Assembly (NCBI GenBank): GCA_002354055.1
Contig: DEKW01000013.1
Location: 167,578-231,577, forward strand
Direction: 5' to 3'
DNA length: 64,000 bases
Origin: Bacteroidales bacterium UBA2712
Lineage (GTDB): Bacteria; Bacteroidota; Bacteroidia; Bacteroidales; Paludibacteraceae
The translations under genes and the position numbers were made by a program. Numbering within the stretch: position 1 is the stretch's first letter; each line of letters starts with the position of its first letter. Shown here piece after piece: positions 1-9,682 of this stretch. Below the pieces are notes generated by a model, which did no database searches, was not told the origin of the DNA, and saw only the letters and a list, made by a program, of their open reading frames with translations.

Positions 1-408
1 AGTCACAACGGACGGATAAAGCCACTCGGGATACGGCACAAACAACAATCCGGTCGCTAACACATCTACGCTGGTTGCCACAGCCATTAGAAGCAGATTC
101 GTCACATGCCAATTGGCTGTTTTGGAATCTTTATGTTCGTCATGGAAGGACTCCCAAATCATCTTTACGCCCAAGAATCCTAACAGAATCAACGCAATCC
201 AGGGTGCATAAGTCTGCATGAAACCCACAAACAAGTTTCCAGCATAATAGCCGATAACCGGCATTCCCATGTGGAAACAGCCGAAAATAGCCGCCATCAG
301 GATTGCTCGCGGGTGCCATTTGCCTTGGTTCAGGCCTTGCACAGCCGAAACTGCGCAGCAATCCATTGCCAGACCGATGCCCATTATGATCACGTTTAAC
401 CAATCCAT
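1..408 (-). CDS. mntP: MntP-type manganese efflux pump, partial (C-terminus beyond the window)
   Basis: This inner-membrane protein of the DUF204/MntP family would export Mn2+. The 136 visible residues are almost wholly hydrophobic helices and hold both family signatures: GLAMDCCAV near residue 12 and the internal-repeat copy ATSVDVLATG near residue 111, each carrying the conserved Asp in a helix. The family is about 190 residues long, so roughly 55 residues are missing at the left edge. The ATG shares one base with the TGA of def (TGATG), which suggests translational coupling at the end of the gyrA-TPR-ruvX-def operon. The identification rests on motif memory and helix pattern; metal specificity is inferred from the family. 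Confidence 0.8.
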   Translation of the reverse strand, partial: MDWLNVIIMGIGLAMDCCAVSAVQGLNQGKWHPRAILMAAIFGCFHMGMPVIGYYAGNLFVGFMQTYAPWIALILLGFLGVKMIWESFHDEHKDSKTANWHVTNLLLMAVATSVDVLATGLLFVPYPEWLYPSVVT

Positions 409-956
409 CAGTTCCTTCTGTATTTATACCTTGCTCCCACCTTGCCTTTGGCAATCGCCATTAGTTTGTTACGGGTAAATGTCTTGCGAATGGGTGAGAT
501 ACGATCGGTGAACACATGACCCTCCAAATGGTCATATTCGTGCTGGACGATACGTGCCTGAAAGCCAGTAAACGTCTCTTCATGCTCCTTGAAATCCTCA
601 TCCAGATAGCGGATCTTGATAGTAGCCGGACGGACAACATTCTCACTTATCCCCGGCAGCGAAAGGCACCCTTCACTATACGTACAAGTCTCTTCGCTTG
701 TCTCCAGAAGCTCCGGATTAATAAAAGCGCGCTTGAAGTCCTTACACTCAGGATAATCCTCCGCCAACTCCGAACCATCTACTACAAACAGCCGCCAAGG
801 CTTACCCACTTGCGGAGCCGCCAGACCACAACCTTCTGCCTGCGTCAGCGTCTCATACATATCCGCAATGAACTGTTTCAGTTCCGGCGTTTGCTCTATT
901 TCTTCAGCCTGTTTTCTGAGTACCGGCTGACCGTACAAATATATAGGTAAAATCAT
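408..956 (-). CDS. def: Peptide deformylase
   Basis: Removes the N-formyl group from the initiator methionine of nascent proteins in the cytoplasm. All three family motifs are present: GCGLAAPQVG near residue 46, EGCLS near residue 110 (metal-ligand Cys) and QHEYDHLEG near residue 153 (two His ligands and the catalytic Glu). The 182-residue length matches the family. An in-frame start 54 bases upstream exists, but it would add 18 residues and overlap ruvX; the chosen Met begins the usual deformylase sequence (MILPIYLYG) 14 bases after the ruvX stop. The stop overlaps the mntP start. Confidence 0.95.
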   Translation of the reverse strand: MILPIYLYGQPVLRKQAEEIEQTPELKQFIADMYETLTQAEGCGLAAPQVGKPWRLFVVDGSELAEDYPECKDFKRAFINPELLETSEETCTYSEGCLSLPGISENVVRPATIKIRYLDEDFKEHEETFTGFQARIVQHEYDHLEGHVFTDRISPIRKTFTRNKLMAIAKGKVGARYKYRRN

Positions 957-970
957 ATTCAAATTACGCT

Positions 971-1384
971 TTAACGAAGGCTCTCCATATAGCCTTCCAA
1001 AATGATGCACGCAGCGATCTTATCCACCACGGCTTTGTTTTGCCGGTCCTTCTTTTTCATGCCTCCGGTCAGCATCGCCTGATGCGCCAACACCGATGTG
1101 AAGCGCTCATCATACATAGTTATAGGTTTGTCGGGGAATTGCTTCTTAAACTGCCCCATGAACGGCCGTATATACTTCATACTCTCCGATTCCTCACCGT
1201 TCATCTGCGTCGGATGACCGATCACCACTTCGTCCACTTGCTCTTTGGCGAAGTACTCCTGCAGCCATCCCAATAACTCCTTTGTCTCAATCGTAAGCAG
1301 CGGATTAGCCGTTATGCGGAGTGCATCCGTAACGGCTAATCCTGTGCGTTTACGACCGTAGTCTATTGCGAGAATACGTCCCAT
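971..1384 (-). CDS. ruvX: Putative pre-16S rRNA nuclease YqgF/RuvX
   Basis: Small RNase H-fold protein (137 residues) of the YqgF family, implicated in maturation of the 16S rRNA 5' end. It begins with the diagnostic MGRILAIDYGRKRTG strand-loop carrying the first catalytic Asp; further motifs are VIGHPTQMNG (about residue 55), DERFTS (about 91) and the C-terminal DKIAA helix with the last acidic residue. The start codon overlaps the stop of the upstream TPR gene by one base (TAATG), so it is very probably coupled to it. Confidence 0.93.
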   Translation of the reverse strand: MGRILAIDYGRKRTGLAVTDALRITANPLLTIETKELLGWLQEYFAKEQVDEVVIGHPTQMNGEESESMKYIRPFMGQFKKQFPDKPITMYDERFTSVLAHQAMLTGGMKKKDRQNKAVVDKIAACIILEGYMESLR

Positions 1385-2622
1385 TAGAGGTTATTCAGTT
1401 CCTCGTTGATAGCGTTGTATTTATCGTCCATATGGAAACGATAGTACAGACCCTTCAGAATCTGCATGTAGTTGCGATCTTGCGGATCCATCTTATGTGC
1501 CTCCTCGAAGAACGGCAATGATTTACGGAACACCTCGTTCATCTCGTCCAGCGCTTTCTTGTACTCTTTGTTGTCAGAGATCAGCGCAGCAGCCTCGTTC
1601 AGTTTGACTGCCTGGTTGTAATATACACGACCCTTACCCGCCATTGCATCAGCCAAAGTCGGATCGATAGCCAGCGCATTGTCAAAGTCCTTCAGAGCCT
1701 CCTCGTAATGGCCGAGGTTCTCATTGAGGTTACCCTTGATATGGTGGTATTGCGCTACGTTCGGCTCTTTCTCGATAGCCTTTGCCAGGTAATCAACCGC
1801 CGTCTGCTCCTGGCCGGAGTAGATATAGTAGTTGATCAGGTTCTGCAGGAACCAAGTCTCTTGCGGGAAGCGGTTGATAGCATGCTGCAGGGTAGCTACG
1901 AACTTAGCCGTATCTTTCAGCGCTACATACTCCTGATAGAGGAATTGGTTTACAGAGATACCCTCATAATCACCGTCTTTCAGTTCCTCCAGCAGAGCTA
2001 CTGCATCCTCGTGACGCTCGGATTGAACGGCAAAAATAGCAGCGTAGTACTTATATTGGATGTAGGTGGTGTCACGCGGCATCTCTTTCTGCAGTTTGGC
2101 ATCCTGCATCATCGCCAGATCAGGGATAGCAATATGCTTCTGGAATGCCTGGAATGCGCCCTCGTAGTCTTTCTGCTCGTTCAGATAGATACCGTATTTC
2201 ACCAACTCCTGCTGTTTGTAGTACTCCAGCATTTTCTTGGCGATATTGTTACGGGTCTTCTGATCCACTACTTCGCGACCTTTCTTATCCAGCGTCGGAA
2301 TCATAGCCAACTCGTCTGCTTTGAGCCAGTAGTCATAACTCTCCTCAACGGCAAAACCGGCTTTTGCCTGATTAACACCCTTGCCCATCATCTGGTTGTA
2401 GTTCTCCTGCTGCAACTCCTGAAAACCGATCATACCGGCCCAGTAATAGGTCTCTGCAGTCGGAGCGGATGAGATAGCCTCTTCGATAGCGGAACGAGCT
2501 GCTCCGAAATCCGGAGTCTCGGCCATCGCATAACTCTTAGCTTTCTTTACCAACGGGTTTTTCTGTGCAAAGCAGCCTGCGCTTACCAGCACTAATGCTG
2601 CCAAAATCAAACTCTTTTTCAT
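1384..2622 (-). CDS. Exported tetratricopeptide-repeat protein
   Basis: 412 residues with an N-terminal signal peptide ending in GCFAQ; a Cys lies near the cleavage region but the residues before it are a poor lipobox, so signal peptidase I cleavage before Gln is more likely. Most of the chain is TPR helices, clearest between residues 265 and 345 (a canonical ALAIDPTLADAMAGKG-type repeat). TPR proteins scaffold complexes; no enzymatic motif is visible and no specific function can be given. It follows gyrA by only 3 bases, an arrangement I recall from other Bacteroidales, and its stop overlaps the ruvX start. Confidence 0.85.
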   Translation of the reverse strand: MKKSLILAALVLVSAGCFAQKNPLVKKAKSYAMAETPDFGAARSAIEEAISSAPTAETYYWAGMIGFQELQQENYNQMMGKGVNQAKAGFAVEESYDYWLKADELAMIPTLDKKGREVVDQKTRNNIAKKMLEYYKQQELVKYGIYLNEQKDYEGAFQAFQKHIAIPDLAMMQDAKLQKEMPRDTTYIQYKYYAAIFAVQSERHEDAVALLEELKDGDYEGISVNQFLYQEYVALKDTAKFVATLQHAINRFPQETWFLQNLINYYIYSGQEQTAVDYLAKAIEKEPNVAQYHHIKGNLNENLGHYEEALKDFDNALAIDPTLADAMAGKGRVYYNQAVKLNEAAALISDNKEYKKALDEMNEVFRKSLPFFEEAHKMDPQDRNYMQILKGLYYRFHMDDKYNAINEELNNL

Positions 2623-2625
2623 AAC

Positions 2626-5199
2626 TTATTCGTTTGTTTCGTTGTTAATTTCACCATTTTCACCATTCTCACCATTCTCCTCTTCCTCCTCTTTCGGAAC
2701 GATACAACCGCTTACGAGGCTGTCGTTACGTTTCTGGAGTTCGATCAGTTTGACGCCTTGTGCAGCGCGACCGGTCTGACGGATAGTTGAGATATCCATA
2801 CGGATAGCTGTTCCGGATTTGGTCATCAGCATCAGGTCGTCTGCATCGGTAACTACCTCAATACCAATAAGATGTCCGGTCTTCTCAGTTATCTCAATGG
2901 TCTTGACACCCTTACCGCCACGGTTCGTCACACGATAGATCGGGTTGCCTTCCTCATCATCCACCGGCGTACGCTTACCAAAGCCGTTCTCCGAAATGAC
3001 GAGAATAGTCTTGTCTGTACCCTTCTCTACACAAACCGTGCCAATCACGCGATCTTGGCCATCTTCTTCCAAAGTAATTGCCTTTACACCCGTTGCGCCA
3101 CGGCCCATCGGACGTACGCCGCCTTCGTTGAAACGAACGACTTTACCGTTGTACGAAGCAACCAACATCTCGCTCTCGCCATCGGTCAGCGTAACACCGA
3201 TCAATTCGTCGCCTTCACGCAGACCCAAAGCGATGATACCGTTTGCACGAGGACGGCTGTAGGACTCCAAGGTCGTCTTCTTCATCAATCCGTTCTTGGT
3301 GATGAAGATCAGGAAGTGGCTGTTGACATATTCTGCGTCATTCAAGCCCTTCACGTTGATACAGGTACGAACCTTATCACCCTTCTGCAGGTTGATCATG
3401 TTCTGGATAGCGCGGCCTTTGGATTGCTTGTTACCCTCCGGCAGGTCGTAAACCTTCTGCCAGTACAGACGACCCATCTCCGTGAAGAACATCATCGTCG
3501 AGTGCATCGAAGCCTGATAAACCTTCTCGATGAAGTCCTGATCACGTGCGCTACCGGCTTTCGAACCGATACCGCCACGGCTCTGTTGACGGAAGTCAGC
3601 CAGCGGGGTACGTTTGATATAACCCAGATGAGAAATAGTGATCACCATCTCGTCGTCGGCGTACATATCTTCAGGATTGAACTCCGTCGCCATCTTCACG
3701 ATCTTCGTGCGGCGCTCATCGCCGTATTTGTCCTTGATCTCGATAAGCTCGGCATTGATGACATCGTAACGCATCTCCTCGCTTGCCAGCAACTCATTCA
3801 AGTGAGCGATCAACTTCTCGATCTCCTCATACTCGGCCTTCAACTCATCGATACGCAGGCCGGTAAGAGCGCTCAGACGCATATCTACGATAGCTTTCGA
3901 TTGCAGGTTATCGAGGTTGAAACGAGCCTCCAGGTTCGTCTGTGCGTCCGCCGGAGTGCGGCTGGCACGGATGATACGAACCACCTCGTCGATATTATCT
4001 ACGGCGATGATTAAGCCCTCCAAGATGTGTGCTTTCTCCTCAGCCTTACGCAACTCATAGCGCGTACGACGGGTAACGACATCCATGCGGTGGTCGATGA
4101 AGTGGCCGATTAACTGCTTGAGGTTCAGCAACATAGGACGACCTTTCACCAGCGCGATATTGTTTACTGCAAAGCTCGACTGCAGAGCGGTGAACTTATA
4201 CAGCTTATTCAAAACCACCTGTGCGTTTGCGTCGCGTTTAACCTCAACCACGATACGGATATCACGTTTGGAGTGGTCGTTGATATCAGCGATTCCCTCG
4301 ATCTTCTTGTCATTCACGAGTTCGGCGATATTCTTCACCAGATCGCTCTTCACAACGCCGTACGGCAGCTCCGTGATGATGATACGCTCACGTCCGTTGT
4401 CATCGGTCTCGATGTCAGCGTTCGAACGAATCACAATCCTTCCGCGGCCGGTTTCAAAAGCGTCACGAACGCCCTGATAGCCGTAGATAGTACCGCCGGT
4501 TGGGAAATCCGGAGCTTTCACATACTCCATCAGATTCTCCACCGTGATCTCTTCTACGCTCGCGTCATGCATGCGCGCCTTAATATTATCAATGTACGCG
4601 CAACAGCCGTCAATCACTTCGCTCAGGTTATGCGTCGGCATGTTCGTTGCCATACCTACGGCAATACCGCTTGCGCCGTTGACCAACAGGTTCGGGAAGC
4701 GGCAAGGCAGCACAACCGGCTCTTTCAAGCTGTCGTCGAAGTTATTCTGCATATCGACGGTATCCTTGTCGATGTCGCGTAGCATCTCCTCTGCCAACTT
4801 CGACAAACGAGCCTCCGTGTAACGCATTGCAGCGGCTCCATCACCATCGACCGAACCGAAGTTACCCTGACCATCTACCAGGCAATAACGCATTGCCCAT
4901 GGTTGAGCCATACGAACTAACGTACCGTAAATAGAACTGTCACCGTGCGGGTGATACTTACCCATTACCTCACCCACGATACGCGCACTCTTCTTAGTCG
5001 GTTTGTCCGAGGTGTTACCCAACTCGTTCATTCCGAACAGCACACGGCGGTGAACAGGCTTGAAACCGTCGCGCACATCCGGCAACGCACGGCTCACAAT
5101 CACACTCATCGAGTAATCGATATACGAGGACTTCATTTCCTCGTCAATCTTCACAGGAATGATGTGATCATTCTTAATCAAATCGTTGTTTTCTTCCAT
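2626..5199 (-). CDS. gyrA: DNA gyrase subunit A
   Basis: 857-residue breakage-reunion subunit of the type II topoisomerase that supercoils DNA. The N-terminal YSMSVIVSRALPDVRDG stretch, the quinolone-determining region HPHGDSSIYGTLVRMAQ and the active-site Tyr in AAAMRYTEARL (about residue 120) are intact; Gly occupies the position of E. coli Asp87, which I believe is normal for the phylum. The C-terminal domain has beta-pinwheel repeats with a degenerate GyrA box (NRGGKG). After it comes an acidic tail with three Asn-Gly-Glu repeats encoded by a 9 bp tandem repeat (2650-2676). ParC was considered and rejected because gyrase signatures are intact throughout. First gene of a five-gene operon. 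Confidence 0.97.
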   Translation of the reverse strand: MEENNDLIKNDHIIPVKIDEEMKSSYIDYSMSVIVSRALPDVRDGFKPVHRRVLFGMNELGNTSDKPTKKSARIVGEVMGKYHPHGDSSIYGTLVRMAQPWAMRYCLVDGQGNFGSVDGDGAAAMRYTEARLSKLAEEMLRDIDKDTVDMQNNFDDSLKEPVVLPCRFPNLLVNGASGIAVGMATNMPTHNLSEVIDGCCAYIDNIKARMHDASVEEITVENLMEYVKAPDFPTGGTIYGYQGVRDAFETGRGRIVIRSNADIETDDNGRERIIITELPYGVVKSDLVKNIAELVNDKKIEGIADINDHSKRDIRIVVEVKRDANAQVVLNKLYKFTALQSSFAVNNIALVKGRPMLLNLKQLIGHFIDHRMDVVTRRTRYELRKAEEKAHILEGLIIAVDNIDEVVRIIRASRTPADAQTNLEARFNLDNLQSKAIVDMRLSALTGLRIDELKAEYEEIEKLIAHLNELLASEEMRYDVINAELIEIKDKYGDERRTKIVKMATEFNPEDMYADDEMVITISHLGYIKRTPLADFRQQSRGGIGSKAGSARDQDFIEKVYQASMHSTMMFFTEMGRLYWQKVYDLPEGNKQSKGRAIQNMINLQKGDKVRTCINVKGLNDAEYVNSHFLIFITKNGLMKKTTLESYSRPRANGIIALGLREGDELIGVTLTDGESEMLVASYNGKVVRFNEGGVRPMGRGATGVKAITLEEDGQDRVIGTVCVEKGTDKTILVISENGFGKRTPVDDEEGNPIYRVTNRGGKGVKTIEITEKTGHLIGIEVVTDADDLMLMTKSGTAIRMDISTIRQTGRAAQGVKLIELQKRNDSLVSGCIVPKEEEEENGENGENGEINNETNE

Positions 5200-5232
5200 T
5201 TTGTATTGTTATTTATTATTGATTTTCTATTC

Positions 5233-5269
5233 GGGGTCCCCGACACAACTTGTTGTGGTGGGGAGAGCG
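5233..5269. repeat. REP-like palindromic element, copy 1 (GGGGTCCCCGAC family)
   Basis: GGGGTCCCCGAC (5233-5244), then a 12-base palindromic core ACAACTTGTTGT, then GGTGGGGAGAGCG (5257-5269). The same ends in inverted orientation enclose a different core at 63927-63973. This copy lies in the gyrA 5' leader. Constant ends around a variable palindromic core suggest a dispersed REP-like family. Confidence 0.55.
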
Positions 5270-5291
5270 GAGGCAATGGTCGCACCTACCA

Positions 5292-5305
5292 TTTAGCGGA
5301 GCGGT
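5292..5305 (+). repeat. Partial copy of dispersed TTTAGCGAAGCGGT element
   Basis: TTTAGCGGAGCGGT differs by one base from the core of an element found at 21721-21734, at 30393-30406 (inverted) and, with changes, at 50547-50560. Confidence 0.4.
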
Positions 5306-5354
5306 ATGGTTCTTTGCGACCTATTTGCCGAACGCGACCACATACTTTGCGCTG

Positions 5355-5386
5355 CAAAGTTACTGCTTTTTTTCGACATGTGCAAA
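5355..5386 (-). promoter_or_regulatory. gyrA promoter
   Basis: On the minus strand a -33 TTTG (5383-5386) is followed after 20 bases by the -7 box TAACTTTG (5355-5362). The spacer holds an A-tract preceding GCAG. An inverted copy of the -7 box (ACTTTGC at 5344-5350 against GCAAAGT at 5354-5360) overlaps the expected start site. The leader to gyrA is about 150 bases and contains a REP-like palindrome. The remaining sequence between gyrA and pheT holds the pheT promoter and short inverted repeats but no gene. Confidence 0.75.
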
Positions 5387-5590
5387 TATTTTTTCATTTT
5401 TTTTGATTTTTCTTTCTTTTCCGACAGAACCCCGACAGAAAACTTTCATGCGCTTAGAACGCAAATATATGCCCTTTATGCCCGTTTTTGCCCTTCATAC
5501 GCGCACGACCACACGTGAGAGCGTGAGACACACTACTCTTCCATTCCTTCCCTCAAGCCCAAACAAAAAATCTACAAAAATTTATTTTTG

Positions 5591-5622
5591 TTTGCGTATG
5601 TCATTTTTTTTGCGTAACTTTG
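5591..5622 (+). promoter_or_regulatory. pheT promoter
   Basis: -33 TTTG (5591-5594), 20-base spacer with GTATGTCA followed by an 8-base T tract, -7 TAACTTTG (5615-5622). The downstream GCACGCAATTT is shared with the promoters at 27336 and 27660. Expected leader before the pheT ATG is about 30 bases. Confidence 0.8.
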
Positions 5623-5659
5623 CACGCAATTTGTGAATACGCATAAATATTACTGAAAA

Positions 5660-8137
5660 ATGAATATATCTTACAAATGGTTAAAACGCTACATCGCATT
5701 GCCTGACGATGCAGAGACAGTAGCGAAAATTCTTACTTCTATCGGTCTGGAAGTGGGCACCGTAGAAGCGGTAGAAACGATCAAAGGCGGTCTCAAAGGA
5801 CTCGTTGTGGGCGAAGTGCTGACTTGTGTTCCCCATCCTAACTCCGACCACTTACATCTCACAACCGTCAACATCGGCGAGGGCGAACCCTTGCCTATTG
5901 TCTGCGGTGCGCCGAACGTGGCTGCCGGACAGAAAGTCATTGTGGCTACTATCGGAACCGTCCTCTACGACGGCGATCAGTCTTTTACCATCAAGAAAGG
6001 CAAACTCCGCGGCGAGGATTCCTTCGGTATGTTGTGTGCAGAAGATGAGATCGGCGTCGGAACCAGCCACGACGGTATTATCGTTCTGCCGTCTGACACT
6101 CCGGTCGGTATGAAAGCTGCCGATTACTACCACATTGAGAATGACACCATCATCGAGGTGGACATCACTCCTAACCGTTCAGACGCAGCTTCTCACTATG
6201 GTGTAGCGCGCGATCTCTATGCCTATTACAAGGCGCACGGACAGGAAGTGCCGCTCACCAAACCCTCGGTGGACGAGTTCAAGTCAGATGGCAACGAATC
6301 CCCGATTAAAGTAGTGGTAGAAGCGCCCGATGCAGCTCCGCGTTATTCAGGGCTTTATATCCAAGGCGTAGAAGTAAAAGAATCGCCGGAATGGCTCAAA
6401 AACAGCCTTCTCGCTATCGGACTTCGCCCGATTAACAACATCGTCGATGTCACGAACTTCGTCCTGCACGAGATGGGACAAGCGCTCCATGCCTTCGATG
6501 CCGACAAGATCAAAGGCAACGAGATCCACGTTCGCTATGCTAAGCAAGGCGAGAAATTCGTCACCCTCGATGGTGTTGAGCGCACAATGGACGCACGCGA
6601 CCTCATGATTGCCAACAAAGAAGAAGCAATGTGTATCGCCGGCGTTTTCGGAGGACTCGAGAGCGGTGTAACGGAGAATACCAAGAATATCTTCCTGGAG
6701 TCCGCATATTTCGACCCCGTAACCATCCGCAAAACCAGCCGCAGACACCAGCTTCAGACCGACGCATCCTTCCGTTACGAGCGTGGCTGTGATCCTTGCA
6801 ACACACTCTATGTCCTCAAACGCGCCGCACTACTGATTCAGTCAGTAGCAAATGGGACTTTTGTCGGACCAATCCTAGACCATTGCGCTGACACTACGCT
6901 ACTCTCACCTTGGTCTGTGACCATCGATATTAACCGCGTCAACCGCCTTATCGGTAAAGCCATCGGCGAGAATACGATCGAAACGATTCTCAAAGCCCTC
7001 GAAGTAGAGATATTGAGTAAAAACGGCTCTGTTTGGCGACTTGCCGTTCCCCGCTACCGCGTGGACGTACAGCGCGAGTGTGACGTAGTGGAAGACATCC
7101 TCCGTATCTACGGATATGACAATGTGGAGTTCCCGGAGAAACTGAATACCAGCCTCGCGTACGGCATCAAACCCGATCCCGAGAAACTGCGTCGTAAGAT
7201 AGCAGAACAACTGACTGCACAGGGTTTCAACGAGATTCTCAATAACTCGCTGACAAAAATCGCATACTACGAGCCGTTAACCGAACTCACGCTTGACACT
7301 TGTGTCAAGATCATGAATCCGCTGAGCCAAGACCTCGGTGTGATGCGTCAGACGCTTCTCTTCGGCGGACTTGAGTCTATCGCACGTAACGCCAACCGCA
7401 AGAACAGCGACCTCAAGTTCTACGAGTTCGGCAACTGCTATCATTTCCATGCCAATCCTGCAGCGCGCGAGCATAACCCCGAGAACTCGCTTGTCGAGTA
7501 TTCCGAAGAACCGCATATCGGTCTTTGGCTCACGGGCAACAAAGCCGCACAATCGTGGGTACGCAAAGAGGAAAAGACCACGTTCTACCAACTCCACGCC
7601 TATGTTAACAATATCCTTGTGCGCCTTGGTGTGGACATTGAGAAAGTGACCGTAGAGCGCTTGGAGAACGAACTTTTCTCCGACGGACTCGTCCTCAAAC
7701 CCGCTAACGGCAAGCCCTTAGGCTTCATCGGCATTGTGGCGCGCAAGCAACTCAAAGCCTTTGATATTGATCAGGAAGTGTACTACGCAGACCTCGATTG
7801 GAACCAACTACTCAAGCAGAACAAGCAATACAAAGCTGTTATCAACGACCTGCCCAAATATCCGGAGGTAAAACGTGACTTTGCGCTCCTCGTGGATAAA
7901 TCAATCGAGTTTGCAGACCTCGCACGCGAAGCCTTTGCTACCGAGCGCAAGCTCCTCAAGAACGTCTATCTCTTCGATGTCTATGAGGGCAAGAACCTCG
8001 AAGCAGGCAAGAAGTCTTATGCCCTCTCCTTCATCCTCCAGGATGCGGAGAATACACTCAAAGATACACAGATTGAGAACATTATGAACCGCCTCAAAAA
8101 GACCTTTGAGGACAAATTTGGCGCCACTTTACGCTAA
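5660..8137 (+). CDS. pheT: Phenylalanine-tRNA ligase beta subunit
   Basis: 825-residue beta chain of the (alpha-beta)2 phenylalanyl-tRNA synthetase. Domain order is as expected: N-terminal MNISYKWLKRYI, an EMAP-like tRNA-binding fold (about residues 40-150, with VPHPNSDHL), the B3/B4 editing domain (about 210-385), B5 (about 400-480), the catalytic-like core, and a C-terminal anticodon-binding FDX domain (about 730-825, starting near YPEVKRDFALLV). The length is normal for Bacteroidetes. The alpha subunit gene is not in the window. The stop TAA shares a base with the prfC ATG. Confidence 0.96.
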   Translation: MNISYKWLKRYIALPDDAETVAKILTSIGLEVGTVEAVETIKGGLKGLVVGEVLTCVPHPNSDHLHLTTVNIGEGEPLPIVCGAPNVAAGQKVIVATIGTVLYDGDQSFTIKKGKLRGEDSFGMLCAEDEIGVGTSHDGIIVLPSDTPVGMKAADYYHIENDTIIEVDITPNRSDAASHYGVARDLYAYYKAHGQEVPLTKPSVDEFKSDGNESPIKVVVEAPDAAPRYSGLYIQGVEVKESPEWLKNSLLAIGLRPINNIVDVTNFVLHEMGQALHAFDADKIKGNEIHVRYAKQGEKFVTLDGVERTMDARDLMIANKEEAMCIAGVFGGLESGVTENTKNIFLESAYFDPVTIRKTSRRHQLQTDASFRYERGCDPCNTLYVLKRAALLIQSVANGTFVGPILDHCADTTLLSPWSVTIDINRVNRLIGKAIGENTIETILKALEVEILSKNGSVWRLAVPRYRVDVQRECDVVEDILRIYGYDNVEFPEKLNTSLAYGIKPDPEKLRRKIAEQLTAQGFNEILNNSLTKIAYYEPLTELTLDTCVKIMNPLSQDLGVMRQTLLFGGLESIARNANRKNSDLKFYEFGNCYHFHANPAAREHNPENSLVEYSEEPHIGLWLTGNKAAQSWVRKEEKTTFYQLHAYVNNILVRLGVDIEKVTVERLENELFSDGLVLKPANGKPLGFIGIVARKQLKAFDIDQEVYYADLDWNQLLKQNKQYKAVINDLPKYPEVKRDFALLVDKSIEFADLAREAFATERKLLKNVYLFDVYEGKNLEAGKKSYALSFILQDAENTLKDTQIENIMNRLKKTFEDKFGATLR

Positions 8138-9633
8138 TGCTCCCATCTTCTGACCAAAACGAAATATTAAAACGTCGCACTTTTGCGATCATTTCGCACC
8201 CGGATGCCGGTAAAACGACCCTGACAGAAAAACTCCTGCTCTACGGAGGCGCTATTCATGTAGCCGGAGCGGTTAAATCCAATAAGATTCGTAAGACCGC
8301 TACCTCCGACTGGATGGAGATTGAGAAGCAGCGTGGTATCTCTGTCGCTACTTCCGTCATGGGCTTTGACTACGCAGGGCATCATATCAACATCCTTGAC
8401 ACCCCGGGACACCAGGATTTCGCGGAAGACACCTTCCGTACGCTTACCGCGGTTGACTCAGCCATCGTCGTCATCGACTCCGCAAAAGGTGTCGAGACGC
8501 AGACACGCCGACTCATGGAAGTATGCCGGATGCGCAAAACGCCCGTAATGGTTTTCATGAACAAGATGGACCGCGAGGGTAAAGATCCGTTCGACTTAAT
8601 GGACGAAGCGGAGAAAGAATTGGGTATTCATTGTACGCCCGTGACGTGGGCGAACGGACAGGGTCTCAAATTCGAGTCTGTATTCGCGCTTAACAATCGC
8701 CCGGCAGAACTATCTGAGAAACTGCAAGAAGATCTGGAGATGATCGATGGAGTCTATCCGGAGTTTGACAAAGAAGCATACCTTCGTGGTGACTTGGCTC
8801 CTGTCTTCTTCGGCTCGGCGTACAAGACCATCGGTGTGCAGGAACTGCTGGATTTTCTGGTAGCCAATGCCCCCTCCCCTCTTCCTGTGACAGCCGAAGA
8901 GCGCACCGTGGAACCGATGGAGGATAAGTTCACCGCGTTCTGTTTTAAGATCCATGCCAACATGGATCCGAACCATCGCTCGTGCATCGCGTTCTTCAAG
9001 ATATGTTCCGGTAAGTTCCTCCGCAACACCTATTATTATCACGTGCGCAAGGACCAGCAGATGCGTTTTGCCGCTCCGACCTGCTTCATGGCACAAAAGA
9101 AAGAGACCGTTGATGAAGCTTTTGCAGGAGATGTAGTAGGTCTGCCCGATACCGGTAACTTCAAGATCGGAGATACGCTCACAGCCGGAGAGAAACTGCA
9201 TTTCAAGGGACTTCCTTCTTTCTCGCCGGAGATGTTCAAATACATCGACAACGCCGATCCGATGCGTCAAAAACAACTGGAGAAAGGTATCAACCAACTT
9301 ATGGACGAAGGTGTGGCACAGCTCTTTGTGAGCCAACTCAACGGCCGTAAGATTATCGGAACAGTGGGACAACTGCAGTTTGAAGTCATCCAATACCGTC
9401 TCGAGCACGAGTATCAGGCCAAATGCCGCTGGCAACCGCTACAGATGTACAAAGCCTGCTGGATTGAGTCCGACGACGATGCAGAACTCGACACCTTCAA
9501 GAAACGCAAGGCCCAGTACATGGCGACGGACAAAGAAGGCCGTGACGTCTTCATGGCAGACTCCGCGTACGTCCTCTCCATGGCGCAACAGGACTATAAA
9601 CATATTACCTTCCATTTCACCTCGGAATTCTAA
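8137..9633 (+). CDS. prfC: Peptide chain release factor 3
   Basis: 498-residue translational GTPase that recycles RF1/RF2 from the ribosome after termination. G1 is HPDAGKTT (about residue 21), switch I carries RGISV, G3 is DTPGHQDF (about 89) and G4 is NKMD (about 142). The RF3-specific segment KTATSDWMEIEKQRGISV separates it from EF-G and tetracycline-resistance paralogues, and there is no EF-G domain IV. Directly coupled to pheT by a one-base overlap. Confidence 0.96.
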   Translation: MLPSSDQNEILKRRTFAIISHPDAGKTTLTEKLLLYGGAIHVAGAVKSNKIRKTATSDWMEIEKQRGISVATSVMGFDYAGHHINILDTPGHQDFAEDTFRTLTAVDSAIVVIDSAKGVETQTRRLMEVCRMRKTPVMVFMNKMDREGKDPFDLMDEAEKELGIHCTPVTWANGQGLKFESVFALNNRPAELSEKLQEDLEMIDGVYPEFDKEAYLRGDLAPVFFGSAYKTIGVQELLDFLVANAPSPLPVTAEERTVEPMEDKFTAFCFKIHANMDPNHRSCIAFFKICSGKFLRNTYYYHVRKDQQMRFAAPTCFMAQKKETVDEAFAGDVVGLPDTGNFKIGDTLTAGEKLHFKGLPSFSPEMFKYIDNADPMRQKQLEKGINQLMDEGVAQLFVSQLNGRKIIGTVGQLQFEVIQYRLEHEYQAKCRWQPLQMYKACWIESDDDAELDTFKKRKAQYMATDKEGRDVFMADSAYVLSMAQQDYKHITFHFTSEF

Positions 9634-9682
9634 GACCCTAGGATTCCTAGGAAACAAGGACAACCAGTAAAATCAAATCAAT

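Noticed and set aside
2872..4014. 380-codon open frame antisense to gyrA
   Set aside because: It lies fully opposite a clear gyrA, has no recognisable domain or promoter, and its length is explained by codon bias of the sense gene.
2626..5199. ParC instead of GyrA
   Set aside because: Continuous gyrase signatures and the operon position favour GyrA despite Gly at the Asp87 position.
5250..5636. Open frames between gyrA and pheT
   Set aside because: They run through two divergent promoters and AT-rich leaders.
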